From NCBI GenBank assembly GCA_026193125.1, contig JAPHSC010000066.1, forward strand, positions 1 through 7,134: a stretch of 7,134 bases of DNA, in the 5' to 3' direction. Each line of letters begins with the position of its first letter. Positions within the stretch are counted from its first letter, which is position 1. A program made the translations under genes and the position numbers. Source of the DNA: Gammaproteobacteria bacterium. GTDB taxonomy: Bacteria > Pseudomonadota > Gammaproteobacteria > Steroidobacterales > BM003. The notes beneath the pieces were generated by a model, which did no database searches, had not been told where the DNA came from, and saw only the letters and a program-made list of their open reading frames with translations. Shown here one piece after another: positions 5,497 through 7,134 of the stretch.

Positions 5497-6169
5497 GCCC
5501 GCGCACGCCTCACTGCGGGTAGCGATAGTCCCGGTTACGCCCTTTCAGCAAAACTGCAGCATCCTGTGGAACAGCGCCACGAACGTGGGCGCAGTAGTAG
5601 ATCCCGGTGGTGATCTGGAGCGAATCCTGGCCGAGGTCTCCAGGCATGACATCACCATTGAAAAGATTCTGCTCACCCATGCGCATATTGATCACGCCGG
5701 GGGCACTGCGGAGCTGGCCCGTCGATTGGCGGTTCCCATTGAAGGGCCACAGCGCGAGGATCAGTTCTGGATCGACAAGTTGCCGGACCAGGCACGCATG
5801 TTCGGATTCCCGCCGTCAGAGGTATTCGAACCCCGGCGTTGGCTAGAGCAGGGCGATAGCGTGACGGTTGGAGGCCTGGAAATGGAGGTCTTGCACTGTC
5901 CTGGCCACACTCCGGGACACGTGGTTTTTTTCCACGCGCCGTCCCGATTGGCCATCGTGGGTGATGTGTTATTCCAGGGCTCCATCGGTCGCACCGATTT
6001 TCCCAGGGGAGATATGACGACCCTGGTGCGATCCATACGCGAGCGCCTGTTCCCGCTGGGTGACGACGTGCGCTTTCTACCCGGGCACGGTCCCATGGGT
6101 ACGCTTGGGCAGGAACGCCGCAGTAATCCCTTTGTCAGTGATGCCGTGGCCGGGCGCATGGCGCGCTGA
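5483..6169 (+). CDS. gloC: Metallo-beta-lactamase-fold hydrolase, type II glyoxalase II (GloC/YcbL) family
   Basis: This 228-residue cytoplasmic hydrolase belongs to the family whose E. coli member YcbL/GloC hydrolyses S-D-lactoylglutathione to lactate and glutathione. The metal-site motif THAHIDHAGG gives H66, H68, D70 and H71. H142 is in CPGHTPGH, D161 in VGDVLFQGSIGRTDFPRGD, and H202 in PGHGPMGTLGQERRSNPF. All ligands of the two-metal site are present, and FQGSIGRTDFPRGD with TLGQERRSNPF is specific for the GloC/YcbL branch rather than GloB, whose longer C-terminal substrate-binding domain is missing. The N-terminus has about ten residues before the conserved VAIVPVTPFQQNCSIL strand. The gene overlaps the acyl-CoA dehydrogenase by 14 bases, so the pair is co-translated. 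That context allows another thioester substrate besides lactoylglutathione, but this is inference. It converges on the SDR gene with only ten bases between. Confidence 0.88.
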   Translation: MNGTEPAHASLRVAIVPVTPFQQNCSILWNSATNVGAVVDPGGDLERILAEVSRHDITIEKILLTHAHIDHAGGTAELARRLAVPIEGPQREDQFWIDKLPDQARMFGFPPSEVFEPRRWLEQGDSVTVGGLEMEVLHCPGHTPGHVVFFHAPSRLAIVGDVLFQGSIGRTDFPRGDMTTLVRSIRERLFPLGDDVRFLPGHGPMGTLGQERRSNPFVSDAVAGRMAR

Positions 6170-6179
6170 CCGGTGACCG

Positions 6180-6980
6180 CTACTTTTTCTTTTTCATGTA
6201 GCGGCCGACACCCCCAACCAGGCCGCGTACCAGGCCCTTTGGCGGCAGACGCGACAGCGTAGTCAGGGCCTTGTATACCAAGCCCGGCACCATGATCACT
6301 TCTCGCTCCATGATGGCTTCGTAGGCTTGTGCGGCGACAAAAGCCGGATCTGCGATCAGACCCAGGGGCAGGGCGGGAGGCTTGCGTTGCGGATGCTTGT
6401 GGCCGCGAAGCATCGGTGTATCGGTAAATCCCGGACAAATCGCGGTACAGCTCACGCCCGTCCCATGCAATTCCTCGGACAAGGCCTCGCTGAATGACAG
6501 CACATAGGCCTTGGTGGCAGCGTATACAGCAAGCATGGGCACCGGCTGGAAAGCAGCCACCGAGGCCAGGTTTGCAATGCGCCCCTCGCCACGTTTCAAC
6601 ATTGGTTTCAGGCAGCGATGGGTAAGCTCGGTCAAGGCCAATACATTCAGTTGAATTTGCTGGAGTTGGCGCTGTATATCGTCTTGCGCAAATTCTTTCA
6701 TTTGCATCACGCCCGCATTGTTCAGCAGCACATCCACCGGCCGCTTTGGCAGCCGGCCGACGAGCTTTTCTATCTCGCCGGGGACAGTCAGGTCACATGG
6801 CAGCACATAGCAATGGGTGTGATAGGCAGCGCTCAGTTCATCGCCTAGGGTATCCAGCTCCGCCTGGCGCCGGGCAACCAGGACCAGATCATAGCCCTCA
6901 CGCGCGAACACGCGGGCCAATTCCACGCCTATTCCCGAGGAGGCGCCGGTTATCAATGCCAAGGGCTTTTTTTGTGTCAT
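6180..6980 (-). CDS. Classical short-chain dehydrogenase/reductase (SDR)
   Basis: This 266-residue NAD(P)-dependent oxidoreductase has the classical SDR pattern: TGASSGIG (11-18) cofactor loop, R37-R38 after the second strand favouring NADP(H), CDLT (62-65), NNAG (87-90), N112, S140 in NLASVAAF, and Y153-x3-K157 (YAATK) completing the catalytic tetrad. CPGFTDTPM (182-190) follows as usual. Ketones or alcohols are the likely substrates but cannot be named. The C-terminus is hydrophobic and basic (LVRGLVGGVGRYMKKKK), ending in four lysines encoded by alternating AAG and AAA, which might let it lie on membranes. ATG 6980 is a natural start just before the cofactor-binding strand, although no strong Shine-Dalgarno precedes it. 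It converges on the GloC-like gene and has its own 5' region next to a promoter pointing the other way. Confidence 0.88.
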   Translation of the reverse strand: MTQKKPLALITGASSGIGVELARVFAREGYDLVLVARRQAELDTLGDELSAAYHTHCYVLPCDLTVPGEIEKLVGRLPKRPVDVLLNNAGVMQMKEFAQDDIQRQLQQIQLNVLALTELTHRCLKPMLKRGEGRIANLASVAAFQPVPMLAVYAATKAYVLSFSEALSEELHGTGVSCTAICPGFTDTPMLRGHKHPQRKPPALPLGLIADPAFVAAQAYEAIMEREVIMVPGLVYKALTTLSRLPPKGLVRGLVGGVGRYMKKKK

Positions 6981-7066
6981 GAGCAGGGTCCAGGCCAGGG
7001 TGAGAAAACGGGGTCGGGATGGAAATATATCTCGTTTGTCGGTCTCGCCTCCAGTGGGAATTTTGT

Positions 7067-7083
7067 TGCCTGTCTAGGCAGAC
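7067..7083. repeat. Overlapping short dyads upstream of the rightward promoter
   Basis: TGCCT-GTCT-AGGCA (7067-7080) and GTCT-AGGC-AGAC (7072-7083) are two overlapping inverted repeats. They lie about 20-40 bases upstream of the extended -10 at 7104-7112, around its -35 region, and about 90 bases upstream of the SDR start. This is a possible operator for either divergent gene, but the arms are short. Confidence 0.3.
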
Positions 7084-7103
7084 CAAGAGAGCGAGCCCAG
7101 TTT

Positions 7104-7112
7104 TGCTACAAT
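7104..7112 (+). promoter_or_regulatory. Extended -10 promoter (TGCTACAAT) reading out of the right edge
   Basis: TG-C-TACAAT combines an extended -10 TG with a hexamer matching five of six bases of TATAAT. The -35 positions around 7084-7089 do not resemble TTGACA, as is common for extended -10 promoters. Transcription would start near 7119 and run off the window into a gene not seen here, divergent from the SDR. A GTG at 7122 opens a frame to the edge, but nothing can be said about it. Confidence 0.5.
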
Positions 7113-7134
7113 GCCCAACCCGTGAGAGCAAAGA

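Noticed and set aside
5761..6438. A 225-codon minus-strand frame spanning the GloC-like and SDR genes
   Set aside because: It overlaps two recognisable genes, in a different frame from the SDR, and its translation has no recognisable features.
7024..7029. TATATT on the minus strand as -10 of the SDR promoter
   Set aside because: It is well placed about 45 bases before the start codon, but no -35 resembling TTGACA is found at 15-18 bases, so the support is too weak.
1..7134. Anti-phage, CRISPR, toxin-antitoxin or mobile element content
   Set aside because: No transposase, integrase, repeat array, nuclease or toxin-like gene is present, and all sizeable genes belong to metabolic families or related enzyme-like folds.

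Overview
The window looks like ordinary chromosomal DNA from a moderately GC-rich Gram-negative bacterium, most likely a proteobacterium. A marine or environmental gammaproteobacterium is my guess, made from the gene families rather than from any marker gene. It is gene-dense, with Shine-Dalgarno-led genes on both strands. I see no insertion sequence, CRISPR array, rRNA or tRNA.

Layout from left to right. Positions 1-105 hold the last codons of a gene that is probably the flavoprotein subunit of a fumarate reductase/succinate dehydrogenase. It is coupled to a complete iron-sulfur subunit (115-882) of the epsilonproteobacterial (Wolinella-type) FrdB class. A 390-base non-coding stretch (883-1272) follows, containing several dyads: a 14-bp perfect palindrome and three imperfect hairpins. 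Next is a zinc-independent MDR-family NAD(P)H:quinone oxidoreductase-like gene (1273-2265, +). It converges on a membrane-anchored beta-propeller of the SMP-30/strictosidine synthase-like group (2509-3594, -). The propeller gene is divergent from a two-gene unit on the + strand: a ~597-residue acyl-CoA dehydrogenase (3703-5496), overlapped by 14 bases by a type II glyoxalase II/GloC-like metallo-beta-lactamase-fold hydrolase (5483-6169). A classical short-chain dehydrogenase (6180-6980, -) converges on that pair with a 10-base gap. The right edge carries an extended -10 promoter pointing out of the window toward a gene that is not included.

Functionally, the window combines a respiratory fumarate/succinate module with a group of redox and acyl/carbonyl-metabolism enzymes: quinone oxidoreductase, lactonase-like propeller, acyl-CoA dehydrogenase, thioester hydrolase and SDR. 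The one strong pairing outside frdAB is the overlapping acyl-CoA dehydrogenase and GloC-like hydrolase. I did not find a clear undescribed system. The points most worth a second look are the dyad-rich intergenic region, the acyl-CoA dehydrogenase/hydrolase coupling, the epsilon-type FrdB in this setting, and the divergent promoter with an overlapping dyad near 3660.
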